Positions 21,635 through 32,270 of a stretch of 64,000 nt of DNA are shown one piece after another; the first letter of the stretch is position 1; every line of letters starts with the position of its first letter. The position numbers and the translations under genes are program-made. Origin of the DNA: Ryuthela nishihirai (Eukaryota; Arthropoda; Arachnida; Araneae; Heptathelidae); assembly GCA_038380435.1 (NCBI GenBank), contig JAWZYU010000009.1, forward strand, positions 66,369,901-66,433,900, written 5' to 3'. The notes below the pieces were generated by a model. It ran no database searches. It was not told the DNA's origin and saw only the letters and a list, made by a program, of their open reading frames with translations.

Positions 21635-22563
21635 CAGCCATGGGTAACCCGTGGCCAGCGGAATCTTTTCAAGAGGCCCATAAATACTGCCTCACAAATT
21701 ACTACAATTTTTATCTCTTACTCTTGAAGTATTTTACAATACTAATGTTTTTCCTCCCATTACACTGTTTTTGAAAGTGTCCTTTAGTAGCCTAAATTAC
21801 GACGACGTTGATCCACTTGACATACCTTGCACATAAGAGTAGATTGGGTTTTCTGAATGTATTGTTCAGTTTCCGATTAAAGAGCTCAGCTCTCATTCAA
21901 AGTGACACTATATCAGTAAGCATTCTTAATTCTGAAAGTTATCAGGACCAACATAAAAAAAAAACATTTGAGAAATTTATGGCTGCATTAAACACGCAAA
22001 AATCTTTTTATCCAAAGATATCAAGACTCCGACGCTATTGTGCGTGCAAGATTTGTTATTAGCGAGAAAACTGAAAAACATTACAAGAATTATTCTGATG
22101 ATAAATTCTTAAAGGAGTATCTGCAAACCCTTTTTGGTAAGTATTTTTATATTATAAAAAAAAAAGTGATGAAAGTACCGCAATTTCTAACACATCTTAA
22201 TCAGTAGTATTTGTATGTGGAGTCAATGTTAATTTCCATTAAAATGCGTTTCATTTTTATCTAATTATGATGTTTGTTTCAATATCTTATATAGTTATTC
22301 CTAATTTTAATTAAAAATAATAGTTTCTCATTAAAAATATAAAAAGTACATGTTACTGTTTGTAATAAATAGTAAATAATGTAATAAATAAATAAGTATA
22401 CGTGAAAATTTAATTGTTTACGCATATTGTCTTACTCAGGACATAGACAGTGGGAGGGGGGGGGTTAAGTTTAAAGTGTTTAATGCAATAAGCGAGGTTC
22501 TGGTCCGCGGCGATCTGAAAATCGTCATCCGGCCGGCCGATGAGAAATGGTTGCCCATCCCTG
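21635..22563 (+). mobile_element. hAT element, internally deleted
   Basis: The ends are CAGCCATGGGTAACC and, complemented, CAGGGATGGGCAACC. Flanking 8-mers GCCTAAAT and GTCTAAAT differ at one base. The interior keeps a transposase scrap at 22022-22142. The right end is GC-rich, including GGTCCGCGGCGATCTG. Confidence 0.8.
22022..22142 (+). pseudogene. hAT transposase fragment (GTF2IRD2/ZBED-like)
   Basis: One frame reads QDSDAIVRARFVISEKTEKH, then YKNYSDDKFLKEYLQTLFGK. The pattern A-x-F-V-I-S-E-K, then Y-S-D-x-x-F-L/I-K-x-x-L, is characteristic of the N-terminal part of ZBED/GTF2IRD2-type hAT transposases. Nothing of the catalytic domain remains. Confidence 0.6.
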
Positions 22564-23368
22564 GTCTAAATCTTAAAACACTGTTTCATGCTCATTTACA
22601 TTTCCGACAAATAAAGGAGGTCATTGACATTTCCAAGTGCTTTCAGAGCATCGTGATATTTAATTCCCTGGCAAGATTTTGGCGCATTCAGCCATCCCGC
22701 GATTACCGTTGTTTAAAGCCGATAAATCAGTTAGAAGCAGCAAGAATGAATGTTAATTACAATATTAGGACACTTCAGGTTACTCGATTAAAAGTCAAGT
22801 AATTAAACAATGCAATCTCAGAAAACAAAAATCTCATGATTTTTGCATCACCCTCCGAACACTAGGAATTAATTAAATGCAATCGACATTAATAACAAGC
22901 ATTCACCAGAAATTGTTCCTCTTTCGGAATCATATTTTTTTTTTCACAAAGAGAAGAATCGAAAAACACTCTTTGTTGTTTTCGATTAATTTTGTGTCCG
23001 TAAGCTGAAGTCTGGAGTGCTGCTCGGAGCTCGGAAATGAGATTAATTATGGAGATTCGGTTTTCGTTTTTTGCTATTTGGGTTTTTTGAGTGTATATAA
23101 GAGCGATATGGATGTCCAAAACACTGGAAATCGGGAATTGTAAGAAGGACTAACAATATCGTAAAGGGTCTGCAATGTTCACTTAGAGATTGTCTGTCGA
23201 AAAATATCGATTGGAGTTTGAGATCGGATCATGGGACTCGTAAAATTTTTACAATCGTTCTCCGCCTATATAGAGCAATCTGCCAAATTTGTGCATATTT
23301 ATATTTATGAATAAATATATCAGTCAAACATGTAGTTTTTTTAATATTACAGTTTTCTTTATTTTATG

Positions 23369-23650
23369 GGGTTGGGATTGGCGAAATCGGTACCACGACA
23401 GGCTTATTATCCGCAGTTCCCAGACTCGAGTCCCAACGGTACCAGCGTTGGGATTTATCTCATATTAACGCTTACTCAGCTGTGGGTAAGAAAGGTGACA
23501 CCGATGACTTGAAAATGATGCCGCCTTCTGAAGGGACGTTAAGCCGTGGCGCCTTGTGAAGGAAAGCCATACCATTCTCAAGAAAAAGAACACGATAAAT
23601 GACCTTGAAGGGAAGCTACCATTTGTCAGCTAACAGCTATCAAGTGGATT
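23369..23650 (+). mobile_element. SINE family A, copy 2 (truncated)
   Basis: The head GGGGTTGGGATTGGCGAAAT has a decayed A box, and GACTCGAGTCCCAACG holds the B box. Then come AGCGTTGGGATTTATCTC and GGGACGTTAAGCCGTGGCGC. The 3' third of the family is missing after about 23650. Confidence 0.7.
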
Positions 23651-23977
23651 ATCTACTTAAGAACTATTACTTCAAACATGTAAATGAACCGTCGGCACAA
23701 AAGGTGCTGTCTAACAGGTCTGTACATTGTTAATTTACCAATTGCAAATTAGAGGTTGCCTTTCGTTAAAGGTAATTCACAGTATCTTTTAGATCAGTGG
23801 CGCGCAAGCTTTTTTAAATCACTACTTCCTTTTTCAAATATTAACTTTATCTGACCCCTTAAACTTTTTAACATCCTCTTGGCCTTGGCCTCAAATTTAG
23901 AAATTTGTTATTTTTTTCATATTTGATACAATAATAAAATGTGTGATTTAGTAATAAAAGTAATTTTTATAACTGAT

Positions 23978-24121
23978 GAGCCCGGGATAAGGGATGGATG
24001 TTTCTGGTGTTGACCGTTCTGCTGTTTGCCTTCCTCACAGATCTTGTTTTTGGAGTATTACACTTACAAGATCTTGTCTAACCTTGTCTATGACAAGCAG
24101 ATGCTTGAACGATAATTTGTT
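23978..24121 (+). mobile_element. SINE family B, copy 2 (5' truncated)
   Basis: GAGCCCGGGATAAGGGATGG is followed by a diverged body and the end GACAAGCAGATGCTTGA. It aligns with the copies at 3312 and 53540. The tRNA-like A box is missing. Confidence 0.55.
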
Positions 24122-25142
24122 TAGATGGATTTTGTCAAATTAGAATTAAAAATGTTCAATATAATAATGACAATTTTTCTTTTGGCTAGGGGCCCCAAAA
24201 ATTGGAAGTGGCTCGAAAGAGGTCCTCGCGACACCCATAAAATTTGAATGAAGCCGCCGTCCGTTGGATGGCATGTTAATCTGTGTTCAGGAGAGCTAAT
24301 TATATATGTGATAAAAAATTACACTTATACGTTTTAATAATAGCTCAGTTTTCATATCCTTTATATTTGTAACGTTAAAAGAATTTTAAATCGTTGAATG
24401 TGTTAGTGATCGACAATCTTTCAAGACAATAAGTTTAAAGTCAATGAATTTTTTTTAGCGAGCATTATAAGGAAGTTTTTTTTAAATCTTACAGATTGTT
24501 TTCGTAAAGCTATAATAAAACGTAATTTTACAGAGAACCCGCGGGCTGCTTCGAAGGCAGCAAAATAACAAGTGTAGACATTGGTATTGATAACTCATTT
24601 ACCGCAGCCAACTGTTTCAGACAAAGTCTGTTTTTCTTGTTTCATATTTGCCTAAGGGAGAATAAATATGAAAAGTTTTATTTTTTTGCTTCGGAGTTGG
24701 AAATGTAATTTGAAGTTAACGGAAAAATCGACTTTAACTGGGTGGAATACGAACTTACAATCTCCTTAACCACTAACTTAAAATTGTTCTTTAATCTGAA
24801 GTCTATTGCCTGTGAACTGTTATTGAAAAAGTAATTAGGGGGGACTTATGTATATTGTTGAGTACAAAAATTGCCATACCGTACGATGTTAAAAATTAAT
24901 CTGATGACCGCATTTAACGTAAGGGACGAAATTTAATCATCTTCGGGAAAACTTTCAAAGCAGAAAAAAAAAAGTCGATTTAGCAAAATATTTTTAGGCG
25001 GTGTTTGCAAACGGCTTCGAAAGTGGTTGAAAATAAAACAAGCAAAGTCTAGAGCAAAGCATGTTACTCGATATAATAAAAAAAGGAAAAAAAAAACACA
25101 ACTGCATTTTATATACGATAGCATGGGAAGAAGCATACATAC

Positions 25143-25348
25143 GTCCACTTTAATACCCTGCAGCGGGAAGAATTGACCTGGCGGTCGGTCTGTAGGGACG
25201 TATCGGAAGAACTCGACGTCATCTCGGTACCACTTGATGGAGTAGAGGACGTCCCCTTCCAGGTCATATCCGCACGTGAGGCGCGTGCCTTGGCCTCTGG
25301 CCACAGAGTCCGGTACTTCCAGTGACACCAAGCGTAGGCTGATAGCAC
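25143..25348 (-). CDS. beat-like: Beaten path family protein, exon for first part of Ig domain 1
   Basis: On the minus strand CCCTTCTCCAG precedes 25348 and GTATGT follows 25143. The 206-bp exon begins in phase 1 and ends in phase 0. It encodes AISLRLVSLEVPDSVARGQG, TRLTCGYDLEGDVLYSIKWY, RDDVEFFRYVPTDRPPGQFF and PLQGIKVD. L-T-C-x-Y-D-L-E-G-D-x-L-Y-S-I-K-W-Y, then E-F-F-R-Y-x-P and G-I-K-V-D, is the hallmark of the first Ig domain in Beat proteins. It holds the first Ig Cys and the invariant Trp. The exon is visibly richer in G+C than its flanks. It joins to 17159-17294. Confidence 0.92.
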
Positions 25349-25639
25349 CTGGAGAAGGGAAAAAAGATCACTTGCAGCGGCAATGAACAAGAGTTAGGAC
25401 TCATTTCCTCATCCGATGTTGGCACACATGTATCAAGCTGAGAGAGCGAGATGTTGTTAGCTGAGAGCGGGTAGGAGTAGAGAGCGATCGCTTTTTGTAT
25501 TCGCTAATATTTAATGCCTTACAGGGATTGTCCTGATTCGTATGTTGATTAAGGTATGAGAAACGCTTTAAAGGCTTGCGTGATGTTTTTGCTGTTATTA
25601 TTATTATGTACACAGTCCTATTAAACATTGTAAATTTTT

Positions 25640-26295
25640 TCGTGTTGTGTCAATGGAAAATCAAATTGGAAGTTTTGTAATCCCTAAAATAGAAATTGGT
25701 AGGGCTTTTCTAACGTGAAATTCTGTAGCAATTCGGTAGGATTTCTCAAACTGGAAATTCTCTAAGAATTGATGGAGTTTTTCTACCCAGAAAGTTTTTT
25801 AACAATTTTGTCGAGTTATGCAAGAAGAAAGTATCGATCAGTTTTTTTTAACAAGGAAGTTTTCTAGCAGTTTGATAGGGATTTTTTAGCAAGAAAGATC
25901 TCTAAAAATTTGAGAGAATTCTTGTAATATGGAAGTTTTTCAAAACTTTTAATAGCTCTTCGTAATGCAGAAATTTTCTAAACGTTTGACAAGGTTTTTA
26001 TAAGGCTTGTGTATATAAGCTTGTATTTATATGGACATTTGTTAAGAAATTGGTAGGCCTTAGAACATGGAAATTCTTTAACAATTTGGTAGGGCTTTGG
26101 AACATGAAAATTCTCTAGCAATTTGTTTGGGCTTTGGAACAATGAAAATTCTCTAACAGTTTCGTAGGAATTTGGAACATCAAAATTCTCTAAAATTTGG
26201 TTGGGTTCGGAAGATGGAAATTCTGTAATAATTTGTTTGGGATTTGGAAGATGAATGTTCTCTAACAGTTTGTTTGGGCTAGAGATATGCATATT
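25640..26295. repeat. Degenerate minisatellite, about 43-bp unit
   Basis: Units around GGAAATTCTCTAACAATTTG and GTAGGGCTTTGGAACATG recur about fifteen times and are least diverged at 26040-26290. On the minus strand 26292-25978 the array stays open for 104 codons, giving repeated P-N-K-L-L-E-N and P-x-P-x-Q-I-x-x-E-F patterns. There is no start context, splice evidence or known family, so coding is doubtful. Confidence 0.8.
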
Positions 26296-27284
26296 GAATC
26301 ACAGCAAAATGTACACATTTCTCAGTAATAAGAACAAGTGAAGAAAAAGAGAATATCTGCCGTAACGTGGGAATATGAAGAACTATAAATGATGCTATTT
26401 TAATGAATATTAATTTACTATAACATACTAAAAGACGCAGATTCCACAGACTATCCTTTTTGCGAAAAAAAAAAAAACAACAGAAAAAGGGAAGAGTGAT
26501 AGCGACGGAAACAGAGATGATGGATGATGATAATTATGATGATGGTGGTTGATGATTGATTGTGAGTTAATTTAAAATAGAAAAGAAAAGGTCAAAATAA
26601 ATGGCGAGATATTTGAACAATCAATTTGTGTTTTAAAAACGCGCCCAAACGATAATAACTATTTGGTATCATAACGTTAATAACCCTTCCTGGTGTCGTG
26701 GTTAGCGCTCCTGAGTACTAAGACCACTAGGAATGTCCCTTATGCAAGAATTTTTATGTTGTATTAAGAAACTAGAACAAAGCTATCTCTGCTCTTTGTG
26801 TAGGAAGTATCTTCTTTCTACTTAAAAAATTACTATAATAAACTTAATAATAATTACTATAGGAAACTAAATAATTCATTAATGAGCAATAGCAGAAAAG
26901 CGAGAAAAAACAATATATACAGATTTATAATATTTCGAGCTAGATGTTAATAATATGAACTATTTATATTTACGTATAAAACGTCAGAAATTTGTTCAGT
27001 ATCACAAAATACATTTTATCTCGTTTTCAAAGAAAACGAGATAATAGCTTCGCTTTGTCGTTTGCCTGTAGACATCGAACTTTTTTTGTTTACAGAGATA
27101 AATAAAAAATTCTTCTTCTGTTGGATAGGTGTTGATGAAATATTACGATATGCACTTTCCGAATCTATTTTTATCTATAACTGCGCCCTCTAGTGGTGGA
27201 AAATTTTGAAAATTCTAAAATTTCAAACGAATATTGCAAACGATGTATTTATGCTAGACCATATCACTGTGGTAGATGACCTAA
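26296..27284. other. No gene seen; small simple repeats and a hairpin
   Basis: This holds a GAT-rich microsatellite at 26516-26570, a run of A at 26465, a possible SINE head scrap at 26692 and a perfect hairpin at 27016-27044 (arm TTATCTCGTTTT, loop CAAAG). The rest is AT-rich. Confidence 0.5.
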
Positions 27285-27672
27285 TAAAAAAATATTACAG
27301 GGGAAGACACCTGTGCAAAGACATCAGATGTGTGGAATATTACAGAGGAAGATACCTGTGCAAACACATCAGATGATGTGAAATATTACAGAGGAAGATA
27401 CCTGTGCAAACACAACAGATGATGTGAAATATTACAGAGGAAGATACCTGTGCAAACACATCAGATGATGTGAAATATTACAGAGGATGACACCTGTGCA
27501 AACACAGGTGTCATCCTCTGTAATATTCTGTAAATATTACAGTAGTCTGTAAATATTACAGTACTCTGTAAATATTACAGAGGATGACACCTGTGCAAAC
27601 ACAGGTGTCATCCTCTGTAATATTTCACATCATCTGATGTGTTTGCACAGGTATCTTCCTCTGTAATATTGA
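27285..27672. repeat. Palindromic tandem array
   Basis: Five direct units of about 49 bp (AATATTACAGAGGAAGATAC, CTGTGCAAACACATCAGATG) run from 27285 to about 27490. A perfect hairpin, 27474-27527, has 25-bp arms and the loop CAAA. Three short CTGTAAATATTACAG palindromes follow, then a second hairpin at 27570-27625 with 26-bp arms and the same loop. After it an inverted copy of the direct unit runs to 27672. The segment 27424-27498 is the reverse complement of about 27600-27672. Confidence 0.9.
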
Positions 27673-27839
27673 TTAATGATAAATGTAATATCTCTGTAAT
27701 ATTGTAATATCTCTGTAATATTGATAATTAATGTAATATCTCCGTAATATTGATAATTAATTAATGATGATGTGAAATATTACGGATAAATTCAATGGCA
27801 TTGTTACCGATTAGTGAAAGTCTTTAGACTTAAACAATT
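27673..27839. repeat. Short ATATTGATAATTAATGTAAT repeats
   Basis: TGTAATATCTCTGTAATATT motifs repeat several times and look like decayed units of the neighbouring palindromic array. Confidence 0.6.
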
Positions 27840-29045
27840 TCTCAGGTGATGATAACTTCTCAGTCTACATCTTACAGAGAGTGATCAGTGTAATATCTGG
27901 AATTTTATTGAAGTGTAACAATTTGTCACTTTCAGGTGGATTTTTCCCATCTTCGCTTAAGAATTCGTTGGTTACCCCAACTTATAAAAATGGTGATAAA
28001 ATGCTTGTAGAGAATTATAGGCCTATTTCAATACAAACTGTTTTCTCAAAATTATTTGAAAAGTTAATGCATTTAAGGTTAACTAATTACTTTACTAAAT
28101 ATACTATCGGAACACCAGTATGGGTTTAGGAAAAATAAAGGTACAGCTGATGCTACAGCTGAACTAGTAAAATGAATTTATAAAGATCTCAACAAAAATG
28201 AAAGAGTAGTGGTTTTGTTTCTGGCTATGTCTAAAGCTTTTTACTACCTGTCTATTGACATTTTGCTTAATAAATTAGAGGTTATTGGTATAAGGGGGCT
28301 CTCACTAAGATGGTTTGATTCGTATTTGAAGGGTAGAACACAAGAAGTCAAAATAGGAGACATTTAGAGTGAAAAAAAATCGATTCGTCATTGTGTTCTG
28401 CTTTGGGACCACAGTTATTCTCAATATATGTGAACGATCTATTATACACTAAATTCAAAGATAAGGTTATTTCATTTGCAGATGACACCGTCTTGGTTTA
28501 CTGTGATAAAACTGATGAAGCAATATTGTTGCAGATTTAAGAACACTTCAAATTTGGTTCCAAAGAAATCAATTATTAATAAATGTAAATGAAATATATG
28601 TATTTTAATACTGTTAGGGGGAAGTATAGAGATATTGGAGATTTATTCTATCATATGAGTAATTGTAAGTTTTTTTGAACAAGACAAAATTGGGTCTTTA
28701 AACTGTGCTTGCCCAAGGATTAAAACAATACTAAAACAATGAAATATTTAGGAGTTAATTTCGACTGTTATCTAACCTGGCATGATCATGTTCAAAATGT
28801 CGTATTAAAAATAAAACAAATAATTCCCAAGATGTATCTTGGCATTTTTTGGGTGGAAATAATATTTGGAAAGAATGTGATAGCGGCTTCTTCTACTAAA
28901 CGCTTCAGCTTAAATAACTCTTTAAATATGAAGCGAATATTGTTAACAAATTTATATTTAGAAAGATTTGAGCTGGTCTTCAATTTATCTCGGGTCACAT
29001 TTTTCCGTAAAAAGCTTATTTTCAAGGTTAAGGAGCATTGAACAT
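27840..29045 (+). pseudogene. LINE reverse transcriptase fragment (jockey/CR1-like)
   Basis: Blocks in several frames follow the order of a non-LTR reverse transcriptase. They are SGDDNFSVYILQRVISVISG, GGFFPSSLKNSLVTPTYKNG, VENYRPISIQTVFSKLFEKL, FLAMSKAFYYLSIDILLNKL with LSLRWFDSYLKGRTQEVKI, a damaged GSVLGPQLFSIYVNDL-type stretch at about 28395-28445, FADDTVLVYCD at about 28475 and MKYLGVNFDCYLTWHDHV at 28739. The F-A-D-D box is the catalytic motif. Stops and frame changes break every segment. It is a different LINE family from the one at 11445 and 35354. Confidence 0.8.
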
Positions 29046-29127
29046 GTTTTTCCATTTATGTAATATGGAAGTGTGTGGTCAGTTTTTGTAATATACTGTA
29101 CATTAGTTACTGCACAAAATCTGGTGG

Positions 29128-29491
29128 AGTTGTTTTCTTCTGAGCGGCACTTTTTGCACACAATGGGCTAAATGGCCAGGTCACAAGGACCTCGAAGGCT
29201 CAAAGAAGGTTGGAAGAAGGGAACCCATTGGATGGTAGCCTCTACTAATCAAGACCATCCAGCGTGTTATTTAACGTGCACAGGGTATGGCTCTCCCGTA
29301 TACAGATAACGGCTTAACGTCCCATCCGACGGACGGGGCCTTTCCAAGCCCATCGGTGTTCCCTACAGACCGAAGGCAGGGAGAGGAATTTTGCGCAGAT
29401 AAATCTCAACGCTGGCCCAGGCGTTACTCGACTCTGGGAACTGCAGAGTATGAGATTGGTTCGTTACCTACTGAGCCAGCCATGCCCCTAC
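29128..29491 (-). mobile_element. SINE family A, copy 3
   Basis: The tail side is at the left (TTGTTTTCTTCTGAGCGGCAC) and the tRNA-like head at the right (TACTGAGCCAGCCATGCCCC). Flanks CTGCACAAAATCTG and CTACACAAAATCTG form a target duplication of about 13 bp with one mismatch. Confidence 0.85.
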
Positions 29492-30240
29492 ACAAAATCT
29501 GAGATGTGACTTATACGTAAATGAATTAGTGGTGGTAGTAGTTGTGGTGGTGGGTGTAGGGGGGACGATGGCATGTCCGAGGAGCCCGGTGATCAGATAT
29601 TATCAATTCACAGTAATTAGGCAAGTGTGAAAAAATCCATCCACGCTTACCTAATTATTACAAAATGGTTATCCCAGTGTGTGACATTCCTTTCTTCTTA
29701 TCGTTAATTCGTCTCTATCATGAACTATTAAATACATCTACCAAAAAACTGCTTTGCACGAATTACAAATAGCATTTGATATAGTAAGTAAAATTAGGTA
29801 TCATTATAAACAGATTTAAGTCTGAAAAATAATGATCTAAAAGAAACAGTGATGTTGAAGATATCCATTTTCAGACTTTTTAGCGTCAATTAACAGAAAT
29901 GGTATCGACGATTTCGCCACGGAAATTTGGAAACAAGATATTTTGCTCCGCCTTTTCCATGTAAAACATCCGACACCAACTTTTTACGACCCTGAAAGCT
30001 TCGCAATTTGAGAAAAAACAAACAACAACTTCAAAGTGGTGTTGGAAATGTTCATGGATTTAAGAAACCGGAAAAATATGCAGATACAGATAGAGCTATG
30101 TACTTTTTGAACAATCTGAACAAATGGTTTGATTAACGGAACTCTCTACATTTCGATTCAGAGTGTTTAGTTTTGGAATCAATAGATTGATGTAGAATAG
30201 TGTACGATTATGCGTGCCATTTTTTTGACAGCAGAATGAG
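29492..30240. other. No gene seen
   Basis: This holds a GTGGTGG-rich patch near 29530, then ordinary AT-rich sequence. Confidence 0.5.
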
Positions 30241-30592
30241 TTGGATTGTTTTAGCTCTGAGAGAAATGGGCGGTTCACAAGGACCCCAATGACTCAAAGA
30301 AGGGTGTATTGGACAGCTGTTAGGAGGCAGATGTCCAATGGATCCTCGTCAAGGCCATTTAAAAGTGTTCTTTAACGTGCGTAGGATAGGGCTCTTTGGC
30401 ATACATCCCATCTGGCGAATGGCGTCCATCTGACATCCCATCTGATGACTTTCCAAGCCCGTTGGTATCCTCTTTCTGACCGTGGGAAAGGCGCTGGTTA
30501 GCGGAGATAAATCTCGAGCTGTCACATTGGGACTCGAACCTGGGAACGGCATATTATGAGCCTGGTTTCCCTACATACTGAACCAACCCCTG
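30241..30592 (-). mobile_element. SINE family A, copy 4 (diverged)
   Basis: TTGGATTGTTTTAGCTCTGA begins the copy. The segment that normally holds GCGGCACTTTTTTGCACAC is deleted. The body and the B box side (GGGACTCGAACCTGGGAAC) are present, ending at CTGAACCAACCCC. Confidence 0.8.
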
Positions 30593-30878
30593 CTCTCTCG
30601 TAGTATGGTAGTCACTAGAGCAGCGGTAACCAATACGTTTGTCACTCGCCACACGTGGCGAATAAGTCATTGCATTGTGACGAATGCATAATAAGGAATA
30701 TGTTCGTTCTACCTACCTACTTAATTGCTAATATATATAACGTGGCAATACGATAACCACAAATATGGCGAGCTTCGAATTTTTCTTGGACAACACTGCA
30801 CTAGAGAGATGACATCAGTTGGAAGCATTGCAAGGAATGTCTGTGTAGTTGGTGTGTGCTACACCACAAACATCTATG

Positions 30879-31259
30879 GGTTGGGTTGTTTTACCCCTGA
30901 GCGGCACTATTTTTGCACACCATGGGCTAAATGGCCAGGTCAAAAGGACCTCGAAGGCTCAGAGAAGGGGGAAGGGACCCACTGGAACAGCTGTTGGGAG
31001 ACAGATGGTAGTCTCCCGTCAAGGCCATCGAGCGTGTTCTTTTACGTGCACAGAGTATGGCTCTCCCGCTCAAGGGGCCACAGCTTAACGTTCCATCCGA
31101 CGGACGGCGGCCTTTCCAAGCCCATCGGTGTCCCCTACTGACCGTGGGCAGGGCGGGAAATTTTGCAGAGATAAATCTGAACGCTGATCCAGCTGGGACA
31201 CAAACCTGGAAACTACAGATTACGAGCCTGGCGCGCTACCGACTGAGCCACCCCCGCCT
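30879..31259 (-). mobile_element. SINE family A, copy 5 (full length)
   Basis: It runs from TTGGGTTGTTTTACCCCTGA to GACTGAGCCACCCCCGCC. Reading on the minus strand, the head has GGTGGCTCAGTCGGTAGCGC (A box) and a B box. Flanks ACAAACATCTATG and ACAAATATCTACG look like an aged target duplication. Confidence 0.9.
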
Positions 31260-31530
31260 CACAAATATCTACGAATTACAAGGATTTTAACTTAGGTTTC
31301 TTTCAGAGGCACATCGTGAGTAGCAGCTGGGGAGACTAGGAGACGTTGAAGCTTCGATAATTTTCATAGATCACGGGGCAATTATTTATTTGATGTCAGT
31401 CAACTTGTGATCATGAGAACTGGCGAAGAAGGAACTACGCATTCTAGTCTCCCTAATTGTCATTCATACGCCACTAGCTCTTTCTCCATATGCAGTAAAT
31501 AATGTGATTGAAATTTATTTAAAGTGCGTT

Positions 31531-31868
31531 CGGTTGTTTCACTTCTGAGCGGCACTTTTTTCTACCCGCTGGGCTAAATGCCAGGTCACAAAAATCCCAA
31601 TGAACTCAGAGAAGGTTGGGGAAGGGGATCCATGAACAGCTGGTAGAAAACAGATGCAAGCCTTCCTCCGTTAAAGTCATCCAGTGTGTTCTTTAATATG
31701 CACTGGCTACGGCTTTCCTGCACACGGGACCCAGACGGCGTCCCTTTTTATTAATGGCAAGGTAAAGGTTCTGCGGAGATAAATCTTCAAGCATACACAG
31801 TCGTAATCGAATCTGGGAACATCAGATTACGAGCCTGGTCAAGGTCACCTTGATACACTAGGCCCTCG
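31531..31868 (-). mobile_element. SINE family A, copy 6 (diverged)
   Basis: CGGTTGTTTCACTTCTGAGC and GCTAAATGCCAGGTCACAAA begin the copy. The middle lacks about 50 bp. The head end is badly decayed (GATACACTAGGCCCTCG). Confidence 0.8.
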
Positions 31869-32236
31869 AGCAAAAGAAAGAAAAGTAGTTATGCAAAAAA
31901 ATTTAAGTGATTTAATTTCTTTAAACTTTTACTAAAAGTTATTTATTTTAAAACAATTAAAATAAAATTATTTAGTGTTCACGACTTTATTAAAATATTT
32001 CAGAATAATATTTAAAACTAAATAATTACCAGTTCAATTTTCAGAGATAAATATATACTCTAGATTAATATTTCTTTTGTTACTGCACTGTCCAGATCTA
32101 ACTCATATCAAGTGGGCCTTGGTCCTGGAACGCTACAGACTGAGTCAATCCCCGCCAGAAACAAGAAACATTAATATTCCACTGTGTGTGAAACATGACA
32201 TACGGCATCCCCTAGTAATATTAAACTGCCAAACAA
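31869..32236. other. AT-rich spacer with a SINE head scrap
   Basis: There is no gene here. At about 32110-32158 the text CTGGAACGCTACAGACTGAG with TCAATCCCCGCC resembles the head end of SINE family A. Confidence 0.45.
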
Positions 32237-32270
32237 GCATCATCATCATCATCCTCAAGCAGCCATGGGC

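Larger units (their letters stand above)
17295..25142 (-). other. Beat intron between Ig-1 exons
   Basis: A 7.8-kb intron is inferred from the GTATGT donor at 25142-25137 and the acceptor at 17296. It is full of mobile elements: SINEs at 18147 and 23369, an inverted repeat at 18787, a Tc1 element at 19864, a hAT remnant at 21635 and a SINE-B at 23978. The remaining stretches (17295-18146, 22564-23368, 24122-25142) are AT-rich with nothing recognised. Confidence 0.8.

Noticed and set aside
23790..24240. A hAT-type MITE starting CAGTGGCGCGCAAGC around the SINE-B copy
   Set aside because: No matching right end or target duplication could be found.
26688..26730. tRNA-like text TGTCGTGGTTAGCGCTCCTG
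   Set aside because: Only an A box-like scrap is present, with no B box or repeat body. It was too short to call.
30725..31290. Several 77-138 codon open frames at 30.7-31.3 kb, and similar ones at 35.8, 41.3, 43.1, 54.5 and 60.6 kb
   Set aside because: They are translations of SINE family A and recur with each copy.
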